A stretch of DNA of 64,000 bases from assembly GCA_016720115.1 (NCBI GenBank), contig JADJXT010000001.1:1116001-1180000 (forward strand). The letters are read 5' to 3'. This DNA is from Sphingomonadales bacterium (GTDB taxonomy: Bacteria; Pseudomonadota; Alphaproteobacteria; Sphingomonadales; Sphingomonadaceae). The notes under the pieces were generated by a model, which saw only the letters and a program-made list of their open reading frames with translations, ran no database searches and was not told where the DNA came from. Positions within the stretch are counted from its first letter, which is position 1; each line of letters begins with the position of its first letter. Below are positions 7,741 through 16,793 of the stretch, piece by piece. A program made the position numbers and the translations under genes.

Positions 7741-8704
7741 ATGGCGACGCGGCAACATTCTTCCTCAGAGCGCGGACAACTCGACCTGTTCCGGGCGCTG
7801 CCGGGTGAGTTCGCCGTTCGAGATGCGCAGGATCTCATGGCCTATCCGTTTTTCTCCCTCTCCAAATCCCATCGCGTCGCGCCGATCGATTTCATCGGCG
7901 GCGCAGTGACGATCCGCGTCGAGTCCGTGCCCGATCACGGCATGGCGACGATCTGGGACGCCGACATCCTGATCTGGGCCGCGAGCCAGATCGTCGAGGC
8001 TCGTGACGCGGGCCTTCGCACCTCGCGTCTGATGGCGGCCACTCCCTACGAAATCCTGCGCTTCATCGGTCGCGGCACGTCTTTGCGCGACTATCAGCGC
8101 CTGAAGGCGGCGCTGGACCGGCTTCAGTCCACGACCGTCTGCACATCGATCCGCCAGCCCGCCGAGGGTCGTCGTCACCGCTTCTCGTGGATCAACGAGT
8201 GGAAGGAGCGCACCGACCGCAACGGCAGGCCGGACGGCATCGAGATGATCCTGCCCGACTGGTTCTACCAGGCGGTGCTCGATGACGCGCTCATCCTCAC
8301 CATCGACCGCGCCTATTTCGATCTCACGGGCGGCCTCGACCGCTGGCTCTACCGCATCGTGCGCAAGCATGGCGGCAAACAACGCAATGGCTGGCGCTTC
8401 GACTTCCGCCATCTGCACCAGAAATCCGGCAGTCTGTCGCCGTTCAAGCGCTTCGCCTTCGAGCTGCGCGACATCATCCGCCGCCAGCCTTTGCCCGGCT
8501 ACAGGCTGTTTCTCGGAGGTCGAGATCGGTGGCCGCACGCTGCTCGCCTTCGAGCCTTTTCAACCCTGTGGGAAACCTGTGGATGGCCTCGTGCCATCGG
8601 GAACCCTCAGGCCCGTGCTATCGGGAACCGCCCTATCGTGCCAACAGGAACCCAAACGGGGTGTAACCCCATATGCCACAACGAAAATCGCGCCCTTAAC
8701 TTAG
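7741..8704 (+). CDS. repA: Replication initiator protein A, one frameshift
   Basis: The N-terminal 260 residues read without interruption: LDLFRALPGEFAVRDAQDLM, MAYPFFSLSKSHRV, ATIWDADILIWAASQI, RFIGRGTSLRDYQRLKAALD, WFYQAVLDDALILTIDRAYF, RWLYRIVRKHGGKQ and FKRFAFELRDIIRR. This is the winged-helix plasmid initiator family that ICEs of this kind carry for rolling or theta replication after excision. At about 8520 the frame changes (EVEIGGRTLLAFEPF) and runs to a stop at 8704. Without the change, the original frame continues open past 8840 (SNSEERAREVENLIREAANA), so the true C-terminus is uncertain. Three direct repeats lie inside the 3' part. Confidence 0.8.
8590..8653 (+). repeat. Three iteron-like direct repeats in the 3' end of repA
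   Basis: CGTGCCATCGGGAACCC (8590), CGTGCTATCGGGAACCG (8614) and CGTGCCAACAGGAACCC (8637) recur at 24- and 23-base spacing, about two helical turns, as expected for Rep-binding iterons. An AT-richer stretch follows at about 8678-8735. The set could be the ICE's replication origin. Confidence 0.55.
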
Positions 8705-8869
8705 AGTCCAACAGAGAATCTAACTCTGAAGAGCGCGCGCGCGAGGTGGAAAACCTCATCCGCGAGGCCGCCAACGCCCTCGGTCGACGTCGCCGGCAGA
8801 ACGGCGCTCCCCGCAAGCCGCGTCCGACGTCCCTCAGCTTCCCTTCGGCAGTCGCTCGGGAGGCAGGCC

Positions 8870-9523
8870 ATGATCGTCGCGCTCCTCAACCAGAAGGGCG
8901 GCGTCGGCAAGACGACGCTGGCGCTGAACCTCGCGGGCGTTTGGGCGAGCCGGGGCAAGCGCGTCACGCTGATCGACGCGGACCCGCAAGGCTCGGCGCT
9001 GGACTGGTCGCAGCAGCGCAGCCGCGAGGGCCTCACGCGCCTGTTCGGCGTCGTCGGCCTGGCGCGCGACACGCTGCACCGCGAAGCCCCCGAGCTGGCC
9101 CGTGATGCCGATCACGTCGTCATCGACGGGCCTCCGCGTGTCGCCGCGCTGATGCGCTCGGCGCTGCTCGCCGCCGACCTGGTGCTGATCCCCGTGCAGC
9201 CGTCGCCGCTCGATGGCTGGGCTTCGGCCGAGATGCTGGCGCTTCTCGCGGAAGCGCGCATCTACCGGCCGGACCTCGCCGCCCGCTTCGTGCTGAACCG
9301 ATGCGGCGCGCGCACCGTGCTCGCCCGCGAGACGGCCGCGACCCTGGCCGATCACGATCCTCCCGTCCTCGCCGCCACCATCGGTCAGCGCGTCGCCTTC
9401 GCGGTTGCCGCGCAGTCGGGCCGGCTGGTGTCCGAACTGGACGACGACACGCCCGCCGCACGCGAAATCGCGGCGCTGGCCGACGAAATCGAACACCTGG
9501 GCATCGGGAGGGCCGCGCTATGA
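8870..9523 (+). CDS. parA: ParA-family partition ATPase
   Basis: The 217-aa product is a complete small ParA. It has a deviant Walker A at residues 8-16 (QKGGVGKTT), switch I LIDADPQGSALDW, and Walker B-like HVVIDGPPRVAALM, followed by VLIPVQPSPLDGW and RFVLNRCGAR. The lack of an N-terminal HTH makes it a type Ib-like ParA, which needs a separate centromere-binding protein; the gene overlapping its stop (9520) fits that role. It would stabilise the excised circular element by partition. GGGAGG precedes the ATG. The frame is intact. Confidence 0.9.
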   Translation: MIVALLNQKGGVGKTTLALNLAGVWASRGKRVTLIDADPQGSALDWSQQRSREGLTRLFGVVGLARDTLHREAPELARDADHVVIDGPPRVAALMRSALLAADLVLIPVQPSPLDGWASAEMLALLAEARIYRPDLAARFVLNRCGARTVLARETAATLADHDPPVLAATIGQRVAFAVAAQSGRLVSELDDDTPAAREIAALADEIEHLGIGRAAL

Positions 9524-9771
9524 GCCAGCGCCCGATCCGCCGCGGCTTCGCCGCCCGGCCCGCCGATCCCGAACACTGGATCAAGGCGGCTCACGTTCCG
9601 CCGCGCGATGGCGAGGCCGCCGGTTTCACCGCGCGGCTCACCATCGACGTGACGCCGGAGCTGCGCGGCCGGATCAAGATCGCCGCATTCAAGCGCGGCA
9701 TCACCGTCGCCGACATGCTGCGCGATCTCTTCGCGCGCGAATTTCCCCCGACCTCTGGAGACCCATCATGA
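9520..9771 (+). CDS. Putative ParG-like/ribbon-helix-helix partner of ParA
   Basis: The ATG overlaps the parA stop (ATGA), implying coupled translation. The 83-aa protein has a basic, disordered N-terminus (SQRPIRRGFAARPADPEHWI) and a C-terminal ribbon-helix-helix: FTARLTIDVTPELRGRIKIA as the strand and first helix, AFKRGITVADMLRDLFAREF as the second. A flexible basic N-terminus plus RHH is the ParG layout, in which the RHH dimer binds the centromere and the tail stimulates the ATPase. The functional assignment follows from context and fold pattern, not from a recognised close homologue. Confidence 0.7.
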   Translation: MSQRPIRRGFAARPADPEHWIKAAHVPPRDGEAAGFTARLTIDVTPELRGRIKIAAFKRGITVADMLRDLFAREFPPTSGDPS

Positions 9772-10289
9772 CCGGCAACGCGGCCCTCCGCGTGCGCGGC
9801 GCGGCCGTGCCGATCACGCAAGCGTCCGACAATCTCACCCATGTCGAACTGACCTGGGTGGAGAAGCGCATCGAGAACTGGATCAGGTTCGGCCGCGAAG
9901 CGCGCGAGCATGTGCTCGACCGCCGCCGCCGTGTCTTCTCTTTCCGGCCCGGCAGCGTCTTCGCCTTCGTCCGTTGGGCCTCCAACGACTTCGGCACGAT
10001 CATCTCGCGCATCGACATCGTGCGCGCCGTCGCGCCGGGCGAAGCCTATCAGACGCTGCCCTTCGTGCGCCCCGGCGGCGACATCCTGCTGAAGATCGAG
10101 GGCTGGCCCAAGGTCGAACAGGTGCTCCGCCACATCGACGCCGTGGAAGCCGCAGACATCGACGCCTGCGAGGTTTGTCCCGATCACTGGCGCCACGTTC
10201 ATCACCGTCTGAGCGCCGGCCAGGAGCCGCGCGCCTACACGATGGAACGTCATCAGGCATGGCTCAAGCGGCGGAGGGTCGAAGGATGA
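9768..10289 (+). CDS. DUF2840 protein
   Basis: The 173-aa product begins at an ATG overlapping the previous gene's stop and ends overlapping traF (ATGA), so it lies in a tight operon. Recognisable family segments are LTHVELTWVEKRIENWIRFG, VFSFRPGSVFAFVRWASNDF, GTIISRIDIVRAV, EAYQTLPFVRPGGDILLKIE and VEQVLRHIDAVEA. DUF2840 genes are almost always found between parA and traF in Trb-type ICEs. There is no signal peptide, membrane segment or catalytic motif; function is unknown. The frame is intact. Confidence 0.85.
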   Translation: MTGNAALRVRGAAVPITQASDNLTHVELTWVEKRIENWIRFGREAREHVLDRRRRVFSFRPGSVFAFVRWASNDFGTIISRIDIVRAVAPGEAYQTLPFVRPGGDILLKIEGWPKVEQVLRHIDAVEAADIDACEVCPDHWRHVHHRLSAGQEPRAYTMERHQAWLKRRRVEG

Positions 10290-10835
10290 CCCGCTTCGGC
10301 TATGTCATGCTGACGTATTTTTCGTGATCATGGGCGTCGCCATCGCGTCCTTCGTTTCCCTGCCGCTCGCGCTCGTCTGGAACGCCTCGGCCAGCGTGCC
10401 GATCGGCCTCTACGATCTCGATCCGCCCAAGCCCTCTGACGGTCGGCGATCTGGTCGCGGTGATGCCCGGAGATGCCGCTCGCCGACTTCATGGTCGGGC
10501 GCGGCTATATCGGGCGCGGCGTGCCGTTGCTCAAGCACATCGCCGCACTGCCGGGGCAGGAAGTCTGCCGCACCGGCAACTCCGTGACGGTCGATGGCGT
10601 GTCCTTCGGAGACGCGCTCGACCACGACAGGCGCGGTCGTCCGCTGCCGGTCTGGGAAGGGTGCCGCCGCATCGCGGATGGCGAAATCTTCCTGATGAAC
10701 CCGTCCGTGCCGGACAGCCTCGACGGCCGCTATTTCGGCCCGCTGCCGGCGCGCGCCGTCATCGGCAAGGCGACGCCCCTCTACACAGACGAAGCCGGCG
10801 ATGGCCGCTTCGTCGCGCGCGCCGCCACGCGCTGA
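10286..10835 (+). CDS. traF: S26 family signal peptidase, TraF-like, frameshifts
   Basis: A membrane segment (VAIASFVSLPLALVW) is followed by NASASVPIGLYDLD, where the S-x-P-x-G-L-Y motif carries the catalytic serine of TraF peptidases. Further on, GVPLLKHIAALPGQEVC supplies the general-base lysine. The C-terminal part includes EIFLMNPSVPDSLDGRYFGP. In RP4, TraF matures and cyclises the TrbC pilin, and the trbC gene of this element (17886) would be its substrate. Breaks are seen at about 10319 (short T-run) and at 10430 and 10472 (extra bases). Reconstructed length is about 182 aa. Confidence 0.8.
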
Positions 10836-10843
10836 CCGCTTCC

Positions 10844-10872
10844 CCATCGGCGGGAGCGGTGCTCGCCGATGG
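10844..10872 (+). promoter_or_regulatory. Hairpin between traF and the second DUF736 gene
   Basis: CCATCGGCG and CGCCGATGG form a perfect 9-bp stem with an 11-nt loop, followed by TTCCTT. It could attenuate or terminate transcription between traF and DUF736. Confidence 0.45.
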
Positions 10873-10903
10873 TTCCTTCAACGCCACCGCCAAGGAACCC
10901 ACC

Positions 10904-11251
10904 ATGCCACAGATCGGCACATTCACTCGCGACGAAGCCGGCTTCGCCGGACATCTGACGACATTGATGATGGCCCAGGACGTGCTCATCGTCGCGGCCG
11001 AACCGTCGGAAACCGAGAACGCGCCGCAGTATCGCATCCACATCGTCGACGGTGAGACCGGCGAGCCGGGCGCAGAGATCGGCGCGGCCTGGAAGCGCAC
11101 CGGCGAGCGCGCGGGCGAATACCTCGCGCTGGTCATCGACGATCCGGCGCTGCCGCAGCCGATCCGCGCCAACCTGTTCCGTGACGACGACACCGGCAAT
11201 GCCTGGTCGCTGCACTGGAGCCGTCAGCCCAAGCACGACGGAAAGGAGTGA
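10904..11251 (+). CDS. DUF736 family protein (second copy)
   Basis: The 115-aa product shares its plan with the copy at 5303: MPQIGTFTRDEAGFAGHL, then TENAPQYRIHIVDGETGEPG, AEIGAAWKRTGER, YLALVIDDPALPQPIRANLF, and SLHWSRQPKHDGKE at the end. It is longer by an insert around residues 45-55. The start follows AAGGAA. It stands four bases ahead of the lytic transglycosylase gene, so it belongs to the transfer operon, unlike the first copy. The paralogues may have separate roles or be expressed at different times. Confidence 0.85.
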   Translation: MPQIGTFTRDEAGFAGHLTTLMMAQDVLIVAAEPSETENAPQYRIHIVDGETGEPGAEIGAAWKRTGERAGEYLALVIDDPALPQPIRANLFRDDDTGNAWSLHWSRQPKHDGKE

Positions 11252-11255
11252 CGCC

Positions 11256-11984
11256 ATGCGCTGCGCCGCCTTCCTTCTCCTTTCCGGCCTGTCGCTCGCT
11301 TGCGGGATTTCGGGACCGGCCTTCGCGCAATCGCCGGGCGTCATCCGCCCGTCGCCGCGCGATCCCTATGGCGATCACATCGCCGAGGCGGCGCAGCGTT
11401 TTCAGCTTCCCGCCGGCTGGATACGCGCCATCCTTGCCGCCGAAAGCAACGGCGATGCGCGCGCCCTCTCGCCCAAAGGCGCGATGGGCCTGATGCAGAT
11501 CATGCCCGCGACCTGGGCGGATCTGCGGGATCGGCACCGCCTCGGCGCTGATCCTTACGACCCGCACGACAACATCATCGCGGGCGCGGCCTATATCCGC
11601 GAGCTATACGACCGCTACGGCTCTCCCGGCTGGATCGCGGCCTACAACGCCGGTCCCGGCCGCTACGAGGCGTCGCTGAGGGGCCGTCCGCTGCCGCCCG
11701 AAACCCGCGCCTATGTCGCCACCGTTGCGCCCAATCTCGACGGCGCTGGCGATCCCGGCGTCACCGTGGTCGCGTCGGTAGATCCACTGGCCTGGACACG
11801 CTCCTCATTGTTCGTGCTCGTTTCTGATCGGCAGCCCGATCGCAGACCGGCTGCCGAGTCCGTGTCGGCCGAGCGTCCGTCGAGCGATGCTTCGGCGACG
11901 CCCATCGTGCGCGATGTCTCCGCCATCGTGCCGCAGTCGAATGGCCTGTTCGTCGCGCGGGCAAACGGCGGAACGGCGCAATGA
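11256..11984 (+). CDS. Lytic transglycosylase (SLT domain), conjugation-associated
   Basis: A clear signal peptide (AFLLLSGLSLACGISGPAFA, cleavage after AFA) directs the 242-aa protein to the periplasm. The SLT domain has the catalytic glutamate in ILAAESNGDARALSPKGAMG, then LMQIMPATWADL, PYDPHDNIIAGAAYIRELYD and IAAYNAGPGRYE. VirB1/TrbN-type enzymes open peptidoglycan locally so that the secretion channel can assemble. The C-terminal 80 residues are low-complexity and without a domain. AAAGGAGTG sits 5 bases before the ATG. The frame is intact. Confidence 0.9.
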   Translation: MRCAAFLLLSGLSLACGISGPAFAQSPGVIRPSPRDPYGDHIAEAAQRFQLPAGWIRAILAAESNGDARALSPKGAMGLMQIMPATWADLRDRHRLGADPYDPHDNIIAGAAYIRELYDRYGSPGWIAAYNAGPGRYEASLRGRPLPPETRAYVATVAPNLDGAGDPGVTVVASVDPLAWTRSSLFVLVSDRQPDRRPAAESVSAERPSSDASATPIVRDVSAIVPQSNGLFVARANGGTAQ

Positions 11985-12206
11985 GCGCGCGGGTTCCTGA
12001 TCGCACGATAGCGCATTCCAGCGTGTCATGGGGGGCGCGAAGGGGGAGCACAGGCAACACGACCGAAGGATGGCAGGATAAAAGGCCGCGAGGTGCGGCT
12101 TGTGGCGGTCGTGTTGTTTCAAGGGGTTATGGCGCATTTTCGCGAGGTGCGCGGGTTTCCCGCACCTCGCAGCCGCCATTTCTCTATGTTTCCGTGACCT
12201 GACGCG
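11985..12206 (+). other. Candidate origin of transfer (oriT)
   Basis: This non-coding interval lies directly before the relaxase. It contains a 10-bp inverted repeat, GCGAGGTGCG at 12142-12151 and CGCACCTCGC at 12161-12170, with a 9-base spacer, plus a further direct copy of GCGAGGTGCGG at about 12089. Relaxases usually act on an origin beside their own gene, and arms of this length next to a nick site are typical. The nic position itself cannot be read. Confidence 0.5.
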
Positions 12207-12224
12207 ATGTGCGGGGTTTCGGCC

Positions 12225-13961
12225 ATGACCGGCGAAAACGAGTTCCACGTCCGGCCGGGCCGCATCCGCTCGTCCGGCAAACAAAGCACGCGGCCCTTCA
12301 TCGCGCAGGCGCTCGCCGCCGCACAGAAGGCGGGTGCGCGCGTCTCGCGCTCGGGCCGGATCACCTCTGGAAATCGCTCGACCTTTGGCCGCGGCCGCAC
12401 GGCAAGCGTTCGCGCCAATCGCCTCCTGACAGGGCGCTCCCGCATCGTGGTCATCAAGACGCGGGTGGTGCGCCATCATCAGCGCGCAACGCCGCTCAAG
12501 GCCCATCTCAACTATCTGCGCCGCGAGGGCGTGACCCGTGACGGGGAGAAAGCCCTGCTGTTCGGGCCGGGCAGCGACGATGTGGATGGCCGGGCCTTCG
12601 CGGAGCACTGCGAAGAAGATCGGCATCATTTCCGCTTCATCGTCTCGCCGGACGACGCCGTGGAGATGTCCGACCTCAAGTCGCTTCACCCGCGAACTGA
12701 TCAGCCAGATGGAAAGCGATCTCGGCACACGCTCGATTGGGCCGGCGTCGATCACTGGAACACCGAGAATCCCCATGTCCACTCATCGTGCGCGGCCGCG
12801 CCGACGATGGGCAGGATCTCGTCATCGCCCGCGACTACATCAAGGAGGGAATGCGCGCCCGCGCCGCGATCTCATCACCCAGGAACTGGGCCGCGCACCG
12901 ATCTCGACATTCGCCGCAATCTCGACCGGCAGGTCGAGGCCGAGCGCTGGACCCAGCTCGACCGTCAGCTCGTTCGCGACGGGCGCGACACCGGCGTCAT
13001 CGACATGGCGCCGGACCCACAGGCGAAGCCCGACGAATATCACGCCTTGAAAGCCGGGCGGCTACGCAAGCTGGAATCCCTCGGCCTCGCCGAGCAGGTC
13101 GGTCCCGGCCAATGGATGATCGCCAATGATGCCGAGCCGACGCTGCGCGAGATGGGCGAGCGCGGCGACATCATCAAGCGGATGCACCGCGCGCTGACCG
13201 AACGCGGCATCGAGCAAAGCTCGGCGGGCTATGTCCTCGCCGCCGAAAATCTCGATACGCCGATCATCGGCCGGCTGGTCGATCGTGGTCTCGACGATGA
13301 GCTGAAGGGCACGGCCTATGCCGTGGTCGATGGCGTCGACGGCCGCACCCATCACATCAAGCTGCCCGACCTCGACGCCGCCGGCGACAGCGCACCGGGC
13401 TCAATCGTCGAGCTGCGGCGGTTCGATGATGCCAAGGGCGAACGCCGCGTCGCGCTCGCTGTCCGTTCCGATCTTGACATCGACCGCCAGGTTACCGCGA
13501 CAGGCGCGACCTGGCTCGACCGGCAGAATATTTCCCGCGAGCCGGTCGCCCTGTCGGAAGGCGGCTTCGGCGCCGAGGTGCGACAGGCGATGAGCGCCCG
13601 CGCCGATCATCTGGTCGAGCAGGGTCTCGGAGAGCGGCGCGGCCAGCGCGTCACCTTCAGCCGCAACCTGATCGAGACGCTGCGCGGCCGGGAACTGGAC
13701 GCGCTCGGCGAGAAGCTCGCCGCCGAGACCGGCCAACCCTTCAACCGCGCCGGCAACGGCGAATATGTCGCCGGTTCCTATCGCCAGCGCTTCACGCTCG
13801 CCTCCGGCCGCTTCGCCATGATCGACGACGGCCTCGGCTTCCAGCTCGTGCCCTGGACACCCTCGCTCGAAAAGCAGCTCGGCCGCCACGTCTCCGGCGT
13901 CGCGCGCGGCGACGGCGGCATCGACTGGAGCTTTGGCCGCAAGCGGGGCCTCGGCCTCTGA
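12225..13961 (+). CDS. VirD2-like relaxase with DUF3363 region, several frameshifts
   Basis: The start MTGENEFHVRPGRIR is typical of the family; an in-frame ATG at 12207 is also possible. The N-terminal relaxase part includes ARVSRSGRITSGNRSTFGRG, RHHQRATPLKAHLNYLRREG (with the likely nicking tyrosine in NYL) and WAGVDHWNTENPHVH, the histidine cluster that binds the metal. The DUF3363 region follows from about residue 240 (YHALKAGRLRKLESLGLAEQ, GGDGGIDWSFGRKRG at the end). Between 12680 and 12895 five single-base breaks occur, largely cancelling each other. The protein would nick oriT and pilot the strand to TraG. Intact length is about 580 aa. Confidence 0.85.
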   Translation: MTGENEFHVRPGRIRSSGKQSTRPFIAQALAAAQKAGARVSRSGRITSGNRSTFGRGRTASVRANRLLTGRSRIVVIKTRVVRHHQRATPLKAHLNYLRREGVTRDGEKALLFGPGSDDVDGRAFAEHCEEDRHHFRFIVSPDDAVEMSDLKSLHPRTDQPDGKRSRHTLDWAGVDHWNTENPHVHSSCAAAPTMGRISSSPATTSRRECAPAPRSHHPGTGPRTDLDIRRNLDRQVEAERWTQLDRQLVRDGRDTGVIDMAPDPQAKPDEYHALKAGRLRKLESLGLAEQVGPGQWMIANDAEPTLREMGERGDIIKRMHRALTERGIEQSSAGYVLAAENLDTPIIGRLVDRGLDDELKGTAYAVVDGVDGRTHHIKLPDLDAAGDSAPGSIVELRRFDDAKGERRVALAVRSDLDIDRQVTATGATWLDRQNISREPVALSEGGFGAEVRQAMSARADHLVEQGLGERRGQRVTFSRNLIETLRGRELDALGEKLAAETGQPFNRAGNGEYVAGSYRQRFTLASGRFAMIDDGLGFQLVPWTPSLEKQLGRHVSGVARGDGGIDWSFGRKRGLGL

Positions 13962-13990
13962 CTCAACCCTTTGCCACAAAAGGACTGCCC

Positions 13991-15973
13991 ATGTCCGCGA
14001 CTAAAATCCTCTGGGGCCAGATCCTCGCCGTCTTTGCCATCGTGCTTCTCTGCATCTGGGGCGCCACCGAATGGGTCGCCTGGCGGCTCGCCTTCCAGCC
14101 CGAACTCGGACACCCCTGGTTCACTTTACTGGGCTTCCCCTTCTACTATCCGCCGTCCTTCTTCTGGTGGTGGTATGGCTACGACGCCTACGCGCCATCG
14201 ATCTTCATCGAGGGCGCCTACATCGCGGCGTCGGGCGGCCTGATCGCCGCCGCCGTGGCGATCGGCATGTCGGTCTGGCGCGCGCGCGAGGCCAAGAAGG
14301 TCGAGACCTACGGCTCGGCGCGCTGGGCCGACACGGCGGAAGTGAAGGCCGTCGGGCTGCTCGGTCCCGATGGCGTGGTGCTCGGCCGCCATGCCCACGC
14401 CTATCTCCGGCACGATGGACCGGAGCATGTCCTGTGCTTTGCACCGACCCGATCGGGCAAAGGCGTCGGCCTCGTCGTCCCCACGCTGCTGACCTGGCCG
14501 GGCTCCGCCATCGTCCACGACATCAAGGGCGAGAACTGGCAACTCACCGCAGGCTTCCGCGCCCGGCACGGCCGCGTGCTGCTGTTCGATCCGACCAACG
14601 CGAAGTCCTCCGCCTACAATCCGCTGCTCGAAGTGCGCCGCGGCGAATGGGAAGTTCGCGACGTTCAGAACATCGCCGACATCCTGGTCGATCCCGAAGG
14701 CAGCCTGGAGAAGCGCAACCATTGGGAGAAGACCAGCCACGCGCTGCTGGTCGGCGCGATCCTGCACGTCCTCTACGCCGAGGCGGACAAGACGCTCGCC
14801 GGCGTCGCCGCCTTCCTCTCCGATCCGAAACGACCGATCGAGTCCACGCTCGCGGCGATGATGACGACGGCGCATCTCGGCGAAGCCGGGCCGCATCCGG
14901 TGATCGCCTCGGCGGCGCGCGAACTGCTCAACAAGTCGGACAACGAGCGCTCGGGCGTGCTGTCCACGGCCATGTCGTTCCTTGGCCTCTACCGCGATCC
15001 TGTCGTCGCCGAGGTCACGCGCCGCTGCGACTGGCGCATCACCGACATCGTCGAGGGCAAGCAGCCGACGACGCTCTACCTCGTCGTGCCGCCCTCCGAC
15101 ATCAACCGCACCAAGCCGCTGATCCGCCTGATCCTCAATCAGGTCGGCCGCCGCCTGACCGAGGATCTTAACGCCAAAGGCCGGGCGGCACCGGCTGCTG
15201 CTCATGCTGGACGAGTTTCCGGCGCTGGGGCGGCTCGACTTCTTCGAGTCGGCGCTCGCCTTCATGGCCGGCTATGGCCTCAAGTCCTTCCTGATCGCGC
15301 AGTCACTGAATCAGATCGAGAAAGCCTACGGCACCAACAACTCGATCCTCGACAACTGCCATGTGCGCGTCAGCTTCGCCACCAACGACGAGCGCACCGC
15401 CAAGCGTGTGTCGGACGCGCTCGGCACCGCGACCGAAATGAAGGCGATGAAGAACTATGCCGGTCACCGGTTGTCCCCCTGGCTCGGGCATCTGATGGTG
15501 TCGCGCTCTGAAACGGCCCGGCCGCTGCTCACACCGGGCGAGGTGATGCAGCTTCCACCGGCAGACGAGATCGTCATGGTCGCCGGCATCCCACCGAACC
15601 GGGCCAAGAAGGCGCGCTATTACGAGGATCCCCGGTTCAAGGAGCGCATCCTGCCGCCGCCGCCTTGGCCGCCGACGCAGGCCGGCCAGACGACTGGACA
15701 TCGCTGCCTGTGCCGCCGCGCCCGCAGATCGCGCCACAGAAGTCCGCGCCGGAAGCCGAGGACGATGATCCCACCGAATCCGAACGTCGCCGTCAGCCCG
15801 AACTCAACCGCGTGCAGCCGGTCGAGAAGAAGGAGACGATCGAGAACGAGTTCGAGATCGGCCTCAACGATGACGACGAGGATGACGCCGCCCGCAACAG
15901 CCGCATGAACCGGCTCATGCAAGGCGTCGCCCGTCAGGCGTCGCTCGATCCTGCCGATGACATGGATATGTGA
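13991..15973 (+). CDS. traG: Conjugal coupling protein TraG/VirD4, two frameshifts
   Basis: Two N-terminal membrane segments (QILAVFAIVLLCIWGATEWV and YIAASGGLIAAAVAIGMSVW) anchor an ATPase. The Walker A is CFAPTRSGKGVGLVVP, followed by SAIVHDIKGENW; the Walker B is LLLMLDEFPALG, and FLIAQSLNQIEKAYG follows. The acidic tail (EAEDDDPTESERR, EIGLNDDDEDDAARN) is usual. The frame changes near 15180 and again near 15663, so the last 100 residues return to the first frame; the reconstructed size of about 661 aa is normal. TraG links the relaxase-DNA complex to the Trb channel. The gene begins 29 bases after the relaxase. Confidence 0.9.
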
Positions 15974-15980
15974 GGCCGCG

Positions 15981-16793
15981 ATGATTAAACCCGCCCGCAA
16001 GCAGCGTCTGTCCGTCTATCTCGATCCCGCCGTGATGACCCGTCTCGCCGATCATGCCGCGCGGCGGGATCATTCCCGATCGCTGATCGCGGAGGCTGCC
16101 ATCGAATCCTTCCTGTCGCCCGACGCGGCCGAGCGACAGGAAGCCGCCCTCACCAAGCGGCTCGACCAGTTCGACCGACGCATGGTCCGGCTTGAGCGCG
16201 ATGTCGGAATTTCCGTCGAGATGCTCGCCGTGTTCGTCCGCTTCTGGCTCGCCACCACGCCCACGCTTGCCGAGCCCGTCGCGAAAGCTGCCCATGCGAA
16301 GACGGCCGAGCGCTATGGCGCCTTCGTCACCGCGCTCGGGCGGCGGCTCGCAAAGGGGCCGAAGCTGCGGCAGGAGATTGCGGAGGACGTAGGGCAGGAA
16401 GCAGGAGTAGATCCTGATGAGCTCTTGAAAACTCTCCCGCGCTCTGTCTGGTATTCAGCGAGGTCGCGAGAAAGCGCGATCAGGATTTCCTCGCGTCAGC
16501 GGCGCGTTTGGGCCGCCAGTGGTGCCGGCGGCGGGGCCGGTGAAGGTCCGGGCGGGGGCTTTGCTCGCCGGCACGCTGTGCCAGGCCGGGCGCGGGGGCC
16601 GCCGGGCTCCGGCGGGCACGGGGACGCCTCCGCGGCCGCCCGCTTCCGCCACGGCTTGCGCGGAGGTCGTTTACGGGAAGTAATCGAGCCTTTCCGAACT
16701 TCAACAGCCTCGCTCGTCTCAGCTCCTCCGCCGATCTCCTGTATTTGCACGCCACACTACTACGCCGATAAATCCTTGTTGAATCCGCCCTAA
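15981..16793 (+). CDS. CopG-type ribbon-helix-helix protein with doubtful C-terminal extension
   Basis: Residues 1-140 form a recognisable CopG-like protein found between traG and trbB: RKQRLSVYLDPAVMTRLADH and RRDHSRSLIAEAAIESFL make the ribbon-helix-helix, followed by a coiled region (LTKRLDQFDRRMVRLERDVG), a hydrophobic helix (EMLAVFVRFWLATTPTLAEP) and FVTALGRRLAKGPKLRQEI. After about 16420 the frame stays open to 16793, but the composition changes to Gly/Arg/Pro-rich sequence without family resemblance. The true stop has probably been lost or displaced, and the native protein may be about 145 aa. It may regulate the trb operon. Confidence 0.7.
   Translation: MIKPARKQRLSVYLDPAVMTRLADHAARRDHSRSLIAEAAIESFLSPDAAERQEAALTKRLDQFDRRMVRLERDVGISVEMLAVFVRFWLATTPTLAEPVAKAAHAKTAERYGAFVTALGRRLAKGPKLRQEIAEDVGQEAGVDPDELLKTLPRSVWYSARSRESAIRISSRQRRVWAASGAGGGAGEGPGGGFARRHAVPGRARGPPGSGGHGDASAAARFRHGLRGGRLREVIEPFRTSTASLVSAPPPISCICTPHYYADKSLLNPP

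Noticed and set aside
15178..15668. Programmed frameshifting in traG
   Set aside because: No slippery heptamer or pseudoknot is evident, and the same kind of single-base break occurs in unrelated genes throughout 1-41 kb.
16496..16750. Minus-strand proline/arginine-rich ORFs
   Set aside because: Low-complexity translations caused by extreme GC; no start site or homology support.
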